Origin: Parasedimentitalea maritima
GTDB taxonomy: Bacteria; Pseudomonadota; Alphaproteobacteria; Rhodobacterales; Rhodobacteraceae
Reading direction: 5' to 3'
Length of the DNA stretch: 64,000 bases
Assembly: GCF_005771405.1 (NCBI RefSeq)
Contig: NZ_VAUA01000007.1
Coordinates: 232,519 to 296,518, forward strand
Shown piece after piece: positions 42,873-51,203 of this stretch. The notes below the pieces were generated by a model. That model ran no database searches, was not told the origin of the DNA, and saw only the letters and a program-made list of their open reading frames with translations. The translations under genes and the position numbers were made by a program. Positions within the stretch are counted from its first letter, which is position 1. Every line of letters begins with the position of its first letter.

Positions 42873-43546
42873 GAGGCGGACGGCGCGTCCTTCATGCAGG
42901 CCAGCTGAAGATCTAGGCCGGTATGAATATGGGCGCGCATCGCTGCCTCTGACTCGGCGGGGGTACCATTGCGCAAAACATCACATAGCGCGTGGTGTTC
43001 CCCGAGTGATAATTGCAGATCCGCGCTGGGGATCAGCGAGAACATATGCAGTGAAAAGCCACGGTTCCACATCTGGTCGAACATATCGAGCAAGTAGCGG
43101 TTTTGGGTGCGCTCAACAAATGCGCGGTGGATTTTCCGGTTGGCGTCATATAATTCGGCTGCCGTCTCTAGGTCGCGGCCTTCTTCAAAACTGATGATCG
43201 CGTCAATCTGCTGGAAAGTTCGGGTGTTGGCGGCCTCGCTCAGCAGCCGGGCTGAGTACCCTTCGATGGCAGCGCGGGTCTCATAGATGAAGCGCACTTC
43301 CTCATGGCTGACTTTGCGGATGTAAAATCCACCCCGACCAGCAATTTCAAGGATACCTTCTTGTTCAAGCCGCAAAAGCGCCTCGCGGACCGGCGTGCGG
43401 CTAATGTCGAGTTCGGCCGCTAGCTTTTCCTGTACGATCTTTCGATCCGGATCAATTTCCCCATTGGCGATGGCTTCTAGAATTTGAGCATAGGCCTCAT
43501 CGGCGAGCCGAATCCGGGGGGTTTTGATCTTTTTGAAAGTAGTCAT
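42869..43546 (-). CDS. GntR-family transcriptional regulator (FCD subclass)
   Basis: The 225-residue regulator begins with a wHTH of the FadR group: LADEAYAQILEAIANGEIDP, LAAELDISRTPVREALLRLEQ and L-E-I-A-G-R-G-G-F-Y-I. An all-helical FCD effector domain follows, with metal ligand-like residues (ETRAAIEGY, N-R-K-I-H-R-A-F, H-A-L-C-D-V-L, M-R-A-H-I-H). It is divergent from the glutamine-synthetase-like gene. Palindromes in its own upstream region and in front of the P450 gene match each other, so it probably represses the whole island until a catabolite binds. Confidence 0.9.
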   Translation of the reverse strand: MTTFKKIKTPRIRLADEAYAQILEAIANGEIDPDRKIVQEKLAAELDISRTPVREALLRLEQEGILEIAGRGGFYIRKVSHEEVRFIYETRAAIEGYSARLLSEAANTRTFQQIDAIISFEEGRDLETAAELYDANRKIHRAFVERTQNRYLLDMFDQMWNRGFSLHMFSLIPSADLQLSLGEHHALCDVLRNGTPAESEAAMRAHIHTGLDLQLACMKDAPSAS

Positions 43547-43566
43547 GAAAACACCTGTACAAGCGC

Positions 43567-43579
43567 GAATACTGTATTC
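43567..43579. promoter_or_regulatory. Candidate GntR operator (autoregulatory)
   Basis: GAATAC-T-GTATTC is a perfect 13-base palindrome lying 21 bases before the gntR start. The same half-sites recur at 40850-40855 and 40866-40871. Confidence 0.65.
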
Positions 43580-43668
43580 TTTCTATCAACTTCGACGCCG
43601 TTCACAAGTGATATTGATGTTTTCGTGTTGTTACATTGAAAAAATAACAATTTGAAAATTACTGAACA

Positions 43669-43680
43669 CTGTATACAAAA
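43669..43680. promoter_or_regulatory. Candidate GntR operator before the GS-like gene
   Basis: CTGTATACAAAA contains the palindrome TGTATACA and is identical to 40871-40882 in the P450 promoter. It lies 39 bases before the GTG start of the GS-like gene. A separate inverted repeat TTGTTA-N11-TAACAA occurs at 43628-43650. Confidence 0.65.
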
Positions 43681-43718
43681 GATATATATACGCCGCTACA
43701 TTTACCTGGGAGAGCCAC

Positions 43719-45014
43719 GTGATCAAAGAAATTTACCCATTGCCCGAAGGCACCCATACCGTTGTACTTGGTGTTGGGGATGTGAACGGGTACATGCGTG
43801 GCAAGCGTATTCCAGCCACCCAGTGGGAGCGAACCTGTAAAGATGGCAATGCCATCATTGCCGCGATGTTTGCGTTGGATATGACCAGTGACGTTTGGGA
43901 TACGCCTTATTGCAGCTTCGACAATGGCTATGTCGATATGCACATGTTCCCACTAAGCGCCCCTGTTGCCTGCCCATTCGAACCAGGTGTTGCAATCACT
44001 CTGGCCTATGCTGAGGGCATGGATCACCAGCCGGTGCCAATCGATCCGCGTGGCGCGTTGCTAAAGCAGGTCGAGCGCGCAGCTGCACTGGGGTATCAGG
44101 TGCAGGTCGGTACAGAATTGGAGTTCTACCTTTTGGATCCGGAAACCGGGCTGCCCACAATTCAGGGCAATCAGGTCTATGGCATCAATAGAATGGCAGA
44201 ACTGGAGCATGTGCTGGGGCCGATCCGCGAGGATTTGACCGCGATGGGCATTCCGATTGAGCAATCGAATCCCGAATATGCGGCGGGGCAGGTCGAGGTG
44301 AACATTCGCTATGACGAAGCCGTTCTGGCCGCCGACCGTATCATTCTGTTCCGCGCCATGGTGAAGCAGGTCGCCGCAAAACATGGCTATCTTGCTACCT
44401 TTATGGCCAAGCCATTCATCGCTGAATCGGGAAGCGGTTTCCATACTCATTACTCCCTGTGGAAAGACGGCAAAAACGCCTTTGCCCATGATGGCAAGAT
44501 CAACCAAACGGGTTTGGCGTTTGTCGCGGGATTGCAAAACCGTATGGTCGAGATGTCCCTGGCGGGGTCGACCACCCCCAACGCCTATAAGCGGCGCCAG
44601 CCTTATACATTCTGCCCGGTGAACAACAGCTGGGGGTATGACAACCGGACGGTTGGGTTAAGGGTGATCGAAGGCGGAGATTCTGCGGTGAGGGTCGAGA
44701 AACGCGATGCCTCGGCAGATGTGAACCCCTATTACCTGTTGGCCTGTGATATCGCGGCCGGGTTGGAAGGCATCGAAAACGGCAGTGAGCCCGGTCCTGT
44801 GACCAAGGGCGATGCTTATGCTGATAATCCTGCGGATATGTTGCCACTTACCCTTGATGAAGCTGTGGCGCAGGCCAAAAACTCCACTTTCATGTCAGAG
44901 GTCTACGGGCAGGACCGATTGGATATCGCCGTCAAGCAATCGGAACGTGAAATTGAGTTTGTTCGGCAACAGGTTACGGCAGTGGAGACGGAGCGATACC
45001 TGCGAAACCTGTAG
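43719..45014 (+). CDS. Glutamine synthetase-like gamma-glutamyl-amine ligase (PuuA/IpuC type)
   Basis: The 431-residue product starts at GTG (GGGAG in front). It has the GS beta-grasp and catalytic motifs: VGTELEFYLLDP, VEVNIRY, MAKPFIAESGSGFHTHYSLW, the ATP/Arg region NNSWGYDNRTVGLRV and RVEKRDASADVNPYYLLAC. It lacks the adenylylation-site region of true GlnA (NLYDLPPEE) and instead has a Y-A-D-N-P-A-D-M-L-P-L-T-L segment. It thus falls with gamma-glutamylputrescine synthetase and IpuC, ATP-dependent ligases of glutamate to amines. It is followed 140 bases on by a transport operon and is likely under GntR control. Confidence 0.85.
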   Translation: MIKEIYPLPEGTHTVVLGVGDVNGYMRGKRIPATQWERTCKDGNAIIAAMFALDMTSDVWDTPYCSFDNGYVDMHMFPLSAPVACPFEPGVAITLAYAEGMDHQPVPIDPRGALLKQVERAAALGYQVQVGTELEFYLLDPETGLPTIQGNQVYGINRMAELEHVLGPIREDLTAMGIPIEQSNPEYAAGQVEVNIRYDEAVLAADRIILFRAMVKQVAAKHGYLATFMAKPFIAESGSGFHTHYSLWKDGKNAFAHDGKINQTGLAFVAGLQNRMVEMSLAGSTTPNAYKRRQPYTFCPVNNSWGYDNRTVGLRVIEGGDSAVRVEKRDASADVNPYYLLACDIAAGLEGIENGSEPGPVTKGDAYADNPADMLPLTLDEAVAQAKNSTFMSEVYGQDRLDIAVKQSEREIEFVRQQVTAVETERYLRNL

Positions 45015-45154
45015 AAACGGTTGCTGGCTACCGGTTTTCAACGACAGCAAACCGACGTGATTTAGTGTTACGTTTTATGGATGTAATTGAAGAATAATAT
45101 CGCTTTTGTTGAATTATACGTGAATGTAGCGTGTGAGAAGACGAGGAGGGGCGC

Positions 45155-47056
45155 ATGTCGCAAGTGGATCTGAATATGGCTTCGAGTGAGATCGCCGCAA
45201 CGCATAAGGCGCGTTTGGACACGCGCGGGCGGCAATCCTTTTGGTCCGTTGTGATCATCGCCCCGGCTCTAAGCGCAGTCCTGTTGTTCTTTGCTGGTTT
45301 TGGGCTTGCCAATGACAGCTTGCTGAAACTGGCCACGATCAACGTGATTGCCGGGCTTGGGGTTGGGTTGTTCTGTGGCGGCACCGGGATCCTGTCTCTG
45401 GCCCATATTTCGTTCTTTGGAATCGGGGCCTATGTTGCATCCTGGTTCACCATTCCACCGGCTATCAAAGGCTTTCTGTTGCCTTCGATGCCGTTTGCCA
45501 TTCAGCAGGCCGACTGGCCGTTGTGGCTGGCGCTGGTACCGGCTGTCGCGGCTGCGGTTCTGGTTGGATTGCTGACCGGAGTGGTGATGCGGCGGCTTCG
45601 CGATACTGCTGCGGTCATTGCCAGTTTTGGGTTTTTGATCATCTCCTATCTTCTTTTTATCGGGCTAAAGCCGCTGACCAATGGAAAGCAGTCGCTGTAC
45701 AGCATTCCCAGAGACGCCCTTGGTTGGCCGTTGATCCTGGTTGCGTTGGTTGTGGCGCTGATTGTGGCCTATGCGGCCAAGGCGAGCATTGCCGGACGCA
45801 ACGCCGAGGCCACCCGCGAAGATGAACAAGCCGCGCGTTCGATTGGTATCGTTTCAGACAACTCCATCCTGTTCTTATGGGTTGTCAGCGCCGCAATCAT
45901 GGGGCTGGCCGGGGCCTTGTTTGTGCATGTCGTTGGAGTTGCGGCGCCGTCCGCCTTTTATCTGGATAAGACATTTGCCCTGATTGTTATGGTCATAATT
46001 GGTGGATACCGCTCGCTCACCGGGGCTGTTGTTGGTGCGGTCATTGTGACTTTCGCTGAGGAGGTTTTTAAGAAGACTGAAGAGTTTTTGGGCGGTTTCG
46101 CCGGTCAGGAGCTTATTGGCGGTATCATTATGCCACAGGTTTTTGGCTTAACCGCGCTGGCTTTTTCGGTGATGATCCTGCTGGTTCTATACTACCGGCC
46201 TGATGGTATCGCTGGCTATAAGGAAGTAGCGACACTGCCTTGGGTCCAGCGACGCTTGGATGGGTGGTTTGGCACGGCAAATTCCAACATCGCCCCTGCG
46301 CATTACCGAGTTTCGGAGACGGCCCGGCTTAAAACCGTAGATCTGCACAAAAGCTATGGTGGGTTTGTCGCCATGAGCGGCACCAACCTGGAAGTGAAGG
46401 CTGGACAGATTGTTGGACTGATTGGCCCTAATGGCGCCGGCAAAAGTACGTTCATCAATGTGATCACCGGTAACTTGTTTGCCACCAGCGGCTCGATCTC
46501 TCTGAATGATCAGGATGCGACGCTGTGGAGTGCTAACAAACTGGCGAAATCCGGCATGGGCCGCACATTTCAGAATATCCGGGTATTTGGCTCGTTGACC
46601 GTGCTGGAAAATGTCCTGACAGCGGTGAATGTCGCTCGGCCCGAGCTGGGTTCGGTTGTGGCAGAGGATAAGGCTCGTGCCTGGTTGCATGCCCTGAATC
46701 TGGATGCTGTGGCGCAAACATCGGCCGAGGCGCTGGCCTATGGGGATCAACGGCGATTAGAGATTGCCCGGGCTTTGGCTCTAGAGCCTGATTTCCTACT
46801 GCTTGATGAACCTGTCGCCGGGATGAACCATCAGGAAACCGAGGCATTGACTGCGCTGTTGCGGCAAGTAGTGGCCGATATCGGCTGTGGCATTCTGTTG
46901 GTCGAGCACGATCTGCCGATGGTGATGGCGCTGTGTGACCACATCTATGTCGTCAACAAAGGCGAACAGATTGCCGACGGAACACCGGCCGAAATACGCG
47001 CCGATCCAGTCGTGATCGAAGCCTACATCGGCCAAGAATTGGATGATCCTCACTAA
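45155..47056 (+). CDS. Branched-chain-type ABC transporter, permease-ATPase fusion (LivM-LivG)
   Basis: This 633-residue protein joins two subunits normally separate. Residues 1 to about 345 are a LivM-type permease with about eight helices (VIAGLGVGLFCGGTGILSLA, FFGIGAYVASW, IGGYRSLTGAVVGAVIV). After a linker, residues about 388-628 are a LivG-type ATPase: Walker A GPNGAGKST near 424, GRTFQNIRVFGSLTVLENV, signature LAYGDQRRLEIARAL, Walker B FLLLDEPVAGM and the switch VEHDLPMVM. The frame is continuous and I see no hidden stop or start at the joint. It works with the binding protein, LivF and LivH downstream to import a polar amine or amino-acid-like solute. Confidence 0.92.
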   Translation: MSQVDLNMASSEIAATHKARLDTRGRQSFWSVVIIAPALSAVLLFFAGFGLANDSLLKLATINVIAGLGVGLFCGGTGILSLAHISFFGIGAYVASWFTIPPAIKGFLLPSMPFAIQQADWPLWLALVPAVAAAVLVGLLTGVVMRRLRDTAAVIASFGFLIISYLLFIGLKPLTNGKQSLYSIPRDALGWPLILVALVVALIVAYAAKASIAGRNAEATREDEQAARSIGIVSDNSILFLWVVSAAIMGLAGALFVHVVGVAAPSAFYLDKTFALIVMVIIGGYRSLTGAVVGAVIVTFAEEVFKKTEEFLGGFAGQELIGGIIMPQVFGLTALAFSVMILLVLYYRPDGIAGYKEVATLPWVQRRLDGWFGTANSNIAPAHYRVSETARLKTVDLHKSYGGFVAMSGTNLEVKAGQIVGLIGPNGAGKSTFINVITGNLFATSGSISLNDQDATLWSANKLAKSGMGRTFQNIRVFGSLTVLENVLTAVNVARPELGSVVAEDKARAWLHALNLDAVAQTSAEALAYGDQRRLEIARALALEPDFLLLDEPVAGMNHQETEALTALLRQVVADIGCGILLVEHDLPMVMALCDHIYVVNKGEQIADGTPAEIRADPVVIEAYIGQELDDPH

Positions 47057-47096
47057 CAATAAAAACCAAGCAAGACATGCAATAAGGGAGAAGAGA

Positions 47097-48257
47097 ATGT
47101 TCAGAAAAGCCATAGTGTCAGGGGCGCTGGTCGCCTCGCTAGCACTGCCAGCCATCGCCGAGGAATTTGTGATTGGGGCGGTGAACGCAAAAACCGGGTT
47201 CATGGCGTCTTATGACGCACCTTTCATGCAAGGCGTGTCGATGTTTGTTGCCGAGGCAAACGAACGCGGTGGTCTGGCTGGGCAATATCCCATTCGTTTG
47301 ATCGAGCGCGATGACCGGTCGGACATTCAGCAATCCACCATCTCCACCTCGGAAATTCTGGCAGATGAAAAGCTGGATCTGTTCATCACCTCGGCGTTGG
47401 TTCCTTATGCTGTTTCCGCCGGAATGCAGGCCCTGTCGCAAGGCATGATGACGGCACACGGCATTGCATCGCAGCCAACCATCCCGGCGCGTCTGGGTGA
47501 GGGCAGCTTTCTGGTGATGATGTCGGATGCCCATATGGGCGCGGTGAACGCCAAATATGCCCTGGACGATCTGAGTGCAAAAACGGCCTATATCATCAGC
47601 TCCGACTTTGACCCGTTTACAGAATTCACGCCACTCTACTTCAAAGAAGTGTTTGAAGCGGGTGGAGGTAAGATTGTCGGCCATTCCGAATTTGCCTATG
47701 ACCAGCAGGAGTTCTCTTCGATGGTGGCGGCGATTAAAGCCCTGCCAGAGCAGCCGGATGTCATAATGGGGATGACATTTGACAATGACTTCCCGATCTT
47801 CATCAACCAGCTGCGTGCTGCCGGGATCACCTCAACTTATCTGGGCACAGATGTTCTGGATCAGCCTGCCGTACGTGGCTTGGGTGAGGTCGTTGAAGGC
47901 GTGCATTACCTAACCATGGCAGCACCAAACGCCAGCGACGATGCTGCCTCTTTTGTTGATCGCTTCAAAGTGGCCTACGGTGGCGATGATAGCTTCTACC
48001 CGGCGATGGTTGGATATTCCTTCATGCGTCTGGTTGAGCAGGCCTCGATCAATGCGGGTAGCGGTGATGCCAAAGCCATTCGGGCTGCGTTTGCGGACTT
48101 AGAGGACGTAACGACCGAGATCGGCAGCGTAACGCTGAAAGGATACGGCGCCCTGCCGAACCTGCCAGTGCACATCATGCGGATCGAAGGTGGCGAAGGG
48201 GTTTATGTAAAATCCACTCTGCTGACCTCAGATGAGATCCCTGACTCCCGTATCTAA
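47097..48257 (+). CDS. ABC transporter substrate-binding protein (LivK-type)
   Basis: The 386-residue precursor begins MFRKAIVSGALVASLALPA with cleavage after A-I-A. The mature protein is a family-6-like periplasmic binding protein: FVIGAVNAKTGFMASYD, GVSMFVAEANERGGLAG, DDRSDIQQSTISTSEIL and a hinge around DVIMGMTFDNDFPIFINQLR. Ligand-contact residues cannot be read as leucine-specific; the island suggests an amine, amide or amino acid. AAGGGAG precedes ATG 47097. It lies 40 bases after the fused permease-ATPase gene. Confidence 0.88.
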   Translation: MFRKAIVSGALVASLALPAIAEEFVIGAVNAKTGFMASYDAPFMQGVSMFVAEANERGGLAGQYPIRLIERDDRSDIQQSTISTSEILADEKLDLFITSALVPYAVSAGMQALSQGMMTAHGIASQPTIPARLGEGSFLVMMSDAHMGAVNAKYALDDLSAKTAYIISSDFDPFTEFTPLYFKEVFEAGGGKIVGHSEFAYDQQEFSSMVAAIKALPEQPDVIMGMTFDNDFPIFINQLRAAGITSTYLGTDVLDQPAVRGLGEVVEGVHYLTMAAPNASDDAASFVDRFKVAYGGDDSFYPAMVGYSFMRLVEQASINAGSGDAKAIRAAFADLEDVTTEIGSVTLKGYGALPNLPVHIMRIEGGEGVYVKSTLLTSDEIPDSRI

Positions 48258-48312
48258 AGACAACCCTGTCCGCAGCGGCAAAGGTCGCTGCGGCTCGCTT
48301 TTGAGGTAAAAT

Positions 48313-49029
48313 ATGACCACCCCATTGCTTGAGGTTTCAAACCTGAATGTGTCCTACGGCCCAATTGCTGCGGTGCGCGGAATATCCTTTTGTGTGAACG
48401 CCGGTGAATTGGTTACGATCATTGGGGCCAATGGCGCTGGGAAGACGTCAACGCTAAACGCCATCACTGGCCTTGCGCCGGTGGCCTCCGGGACGATTTC
48501 CTTTGACGGCACTGATTTGCTGTCACTGCCCGTTGAACGCAAGGCACGGTTAGGTATTGGGGTGTCACCAGAAGGGCGCCGGGTATTTGGTGATCTGACG
48601 GTCCGCGAAAACCTGATCGCCGGTGGCATCAGCCTACCTGTGCGACAAGCAGAGGCCCGGATTGATACGCTGGTAGAGCGGTTCCCCATTCTCAAAGAGC
48701 GAATAGACCAAGAGTCAGGAACGCTGTCTGGCGGCGAGCAGCAGATGTTGGCCATTGCACGTGGGTTGATGACGTCACCCCGTTTTTTGATCCTTGATGA
48801 GCCCTCATTGGGGCTGGCGCCCAAAATTGTGTCGCAGGTGTTTGAGTTGGTGCAGCAACTGAATCAGGAAGGGGTGTCCATCCTATTGGTCGAACAGAAC
48901 GTGCGCAAAAGTCTGGCCATTGCCCATCGCGCCTATGTGATGGAACTGGGCCAAATTGTCAGAGATGGGGATGCCAGCAGTCTGGCCGCGGACCCTACCA
49001 TTCATCAAGCCTATCTGGGAGCCGCCTAA
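48313..49029 (+). CDS. Branched-chain-type ABC transporter ATPase (LivF)
   Basis: The 238-residue ATPase has Walker A GANGAGKTS, Q-loop GVSPEGRRVFGDLTVRENL, signature TLSGGEQQMLAIARGLM, Walker B FLILDEPSLGLAP and switch LVEQNVRKSL. Length and motifs are those of LivF. It forms the second ATPase half opposite the one fused to LivM. It starts 55 bases after the binding-protein gene and ends one base before livH. Confidence 0.93.
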   Translation: MTTPLLEVSNLNVSYGPIAAVRGISFCVNAGELVTIIGANGAGKTSTLNAITGLAPVASGTISFDGTDLLSLPVERKARLGIGVSPEGRRVFGDLTVRENLIAGGISLPVRQAEARIDTLVERFPILKERIDQESGTLSGGEQQMLAIARGLMTSPRFLILDEPSLGLAPKIVSQVFELVQQLNQEGVSILLVEQNVRKSLAIAHRAYVMELGQIVRDGDASSLAADPTIHQAYLGAA

Positions 49030-49030
49030 T

Positions 49031-49918
49031 ATGGATCAGGTCATTCAATTTGCGGTCTCTGTCCTCAGCCTAGGCGGCACCTATGCCTTGCTCGCTCTTG
49101 GCTTGGCGATTGTGTTCAGCTTGCTGGGGTTTCTAAATTTTGCCCATGGCGATCTGATGACTATCTGCGGCTACGGGTTGTACTTTTTGCTGCTAACGGG
49201 AGTTCCGTTTCTTGTGGCAGTCCCCATTGCAATCGCGCTGGCTGGTCTGGCGGCGGTGCTGATGGAGCGGATCGCTTTTCGGCCGCTGCGTGGCCGCAGC
49301 CCGATGTCGCTGTTGATAACGTCTTTTGCGGTTTCACTGGCTCTGCATGTCTGTTTTCAGATTTTCATCAGCCCCAAGTCCAAACCGGTTCCAATCCCAA
49401 ACTTTCTGTCCGGCTATTTCACCTTTGGCGATATCTATGTCAGCAAAGCGCAGATCATTGCTATTGTGATATCAGTTGCTGCGCTGCTGCTTTTGAATGC
49501 GCTGCTGACCCGGACACGGATGGGCATTGCGCTGCGCGCCTCGGCAACGGATTTTGATGTTGCGCGGATCATGGGGATCAATGCCAATAAGGTCATCATG
49601 ATCGCTTTTGCATTGTCGGGCATATTGGCGGGTATTGCTGCGGTGATCTGGATTGCGCAACGTGGTGCGGTCTATCCGGCGATGGGGTTGACCCCGATGA
49701 TAAAGGCATTGATTGCCGTGATCATTGGCGGGCTCTCCAGTCCTAAAGGCGCACTGTACGGTGGGTTTCTACTCGGATTGCTTGAAAGCACATTCCTGTT
49801 TGTTCTGCCGGATGAATTTGTTTTGTACAGGGATGCGGCGGTTCTGATTGCGCTGATTTCATTTCTGATGCTGCGTCCAAATGGAATCGTTGCAAGAAAC
49901 GCTGAGCCAATGCGGTAA
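49031..49918 (+). CDS. Branched-chain-type ABC transporter permease (LivH)
   Basis: The 295-residue inner-membrane protein has eight or so helices and LivH motifs: SLGGTYALLALGLAIVF, FLNFAHGDLMTICGYG, RTRMGIALRASATDFDVARIMGI (the EAA-like coupling loop) and VIIGGLSSPKGALYGGFLLGL. It pairs with the LivM half of the fused protein. The start is taken at ATG 49031, directly after the livF stop, not at upstream in-frame codons. It is convergent with the iclR gene 41 bases beyond. Confidence 0.92.
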   Translation: MDQVIQFAVSVLSLGGTYALLALGLAIVFSLLGFLNFAHGDLMTICGYGLYFLLLTGVPFLVAVPIAIALAGLAAVLMERIAFRPLRGRSPMSLLITSFAVSLALHVCFQIFISPKSKPVPIPNFLSGYFTFGDIYVSKAQIIAIVISVAALLLLNALLTRTRMGIALRASATDFDVARIMGINANKVIMIAFALSGILAGIAAVIWIAQRGAVYPAMGLTPMIKALIAVIIGGLSSPKGALYGGFLLGLLESTFLFVLPDEFVLYRDAAVLIALISFLMLRPNGIVARNAEPMR

Positions 49919-49959
49919 GGGCAATGGGGCCGACCATAGCACCACTCTGGAGTACGCGG

Positions 49960-50772
49960 CTAATGCGTTTGCAACGGTTCCTCTTGGGCCGTTGTCATCG
50001 CGCTGGCGTTTGTTGTTTCAGCTTCTATGACGGAACAATGCTGGATTGCTGCCGAGGCCCGGATGGCCTGAGCCTGAAGCACCGGTAAGGCGCGGTTTTG
50101 GATGATGGGCGTGATACGTGCCGTGGGGCCAACAATGCCGATGCTGAAAATCGCCCCCAGCCGTTCCACATTGATCGGAACCGCCACGCTTGAGACACCT
50201 TCGTCTATCTCGCCCTCACACACCGCATAGCCATAGCGGCGCACCTGGTTCAGTTCACGCAGGATTTGTTCGCGGTCGACATGGGTATTGGCGTTGAACC
50301 GCAGTGGGTTGGCCTCTAGCAAGTCGTCCCGCAGCTCGGTCAGGATAAAGGCGGCAATGGCCTTGGCCGAAGAACAGGCATGCGCCGGGCGCGGACCAAG
50401 TCCCGGATAAATATAGGAAACCTTGGGGTCGCTTGGGGTTTCGACATGGATCAGATCAACGCGCCCACCACGGTAGCGCGCCAAAAAGGCGGTTTCGCCC
50501 AGATCCTTGACGGTCTGCATCAGCATCGCCGACACCGCATTGATCACATGGGCATCCGATTTGCCGGTCAGAGCGATTTTTACAAAGCGCATCCCCAGCA
50601 CATAGCGACCACCACCTTCGGTCTCTTCGACAAATCCACAGTCAACCAGGGCGGCGACGTTTCGATAGATCGTCGCTTTGGGTAAGCCGGTCATGCTTAT
50701 CAGATCTGTGATGCTTATTGGCGAAGGAGCGCCAGAAATCGCTTCCAGAAGGTGTATTAGCCGTTCTTGCAT
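49960..50772 (-). CDS. IclR-family transcriptional regulator
   Basis: The 270-residue regulator has an N-terminal wHTH (ERLIHLLEAISGAPSPISITD, SMTGLPKATIYRNVAALVDCG, GGGRYVLGMRF) and a C-terminal GAF-like effector domain with RPAHACSSAKAIAAF and CEGEIDEGVSSVAVPI. IclR proteins bind small carboxylates and regulate catabolic operons. It is convergent with the liv operon and read away from the chemoreceptor gene, so its target is not evident. A possible ribosome site is not convincing, but ATG 50772 gives a standard length. Confidence 0.9.
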   Translation of the reverse strand: MQERLIHLLEAISGAPSPISITDLISMTGLPKATIYRNVAALVDCGFVEETEGGGRYVLGMRFVKIALTGKSDAHVINAVSAMLMQTVKDLGETAFLARYRGGRVDLIHVETPSDPKVSYIYPGLGPRPAHACSSAKAIAAFILTELRDDLLEANPLRFNANTHVDREQILRELNQVRRYGYAVCEGEIDEGVSSVAVPINVERLGAIFSIGIVGPTARITPIIQNRALPVLQAQAIRASAAIQHCSVIEAETTNASAMTTAQEEPLQTH

Positions 50773-51203
50773 GATCTTCTCACAATTGGGACCTCATTGC
50801 CGTACATTGAGGTAAGCTGTTTTTGCAATGAAAATCCAGCCGTCTCGCAGTGTCTTGGTGCAGCAAAAGCGCTGAGTGGCATCCTCCCACACACCTGCGC
50901 CTTACAGTCCCACGGACCAAGGCTTGCTATGAGATTATTTTAATTGGAAATTCGTATAGCGCACTGTGTGAGCAATTTTAAACGTCTTTCCTTTCCTGCT
51001 TAGTATTTTTTAACTCTCTTATTCAATCATGCGAATGTAATTAAGTGGCGCGCTATTGAAAAGTTGGGATCTATTAATGCGTTTGGGTGAAATTCACCGA
51101 GCGGCCATGACAGGCCAATTCTAACCGCCATTCCGTTTAACAAGCTCCTCGTCTGTCCAGATTTTGGGCAGACCAATTGATATTTGGTAAGATCAGGTGA
51201 CCT
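50773..51203. other. 431-base gap between iclR and the chemoreceptor gene
   Basis: I find no gene, RNA or clear repeat here. The stretch is A+T-richer than its flanks, especially about 50930-51080, and likely holds the promoters of the divergent iclR and chemoreceptor genes. An AGGTGACCT site directly before ATG 51204 is the ribosome site. Confidence 0.5.

Noticed and set aside
45155..47056. Frameshift or assembly artefact at the LivM-LivG joint
   Set aside because: The frame runs smoothly through a plausible linker and both halves are full length, so a true fusion is simpler.
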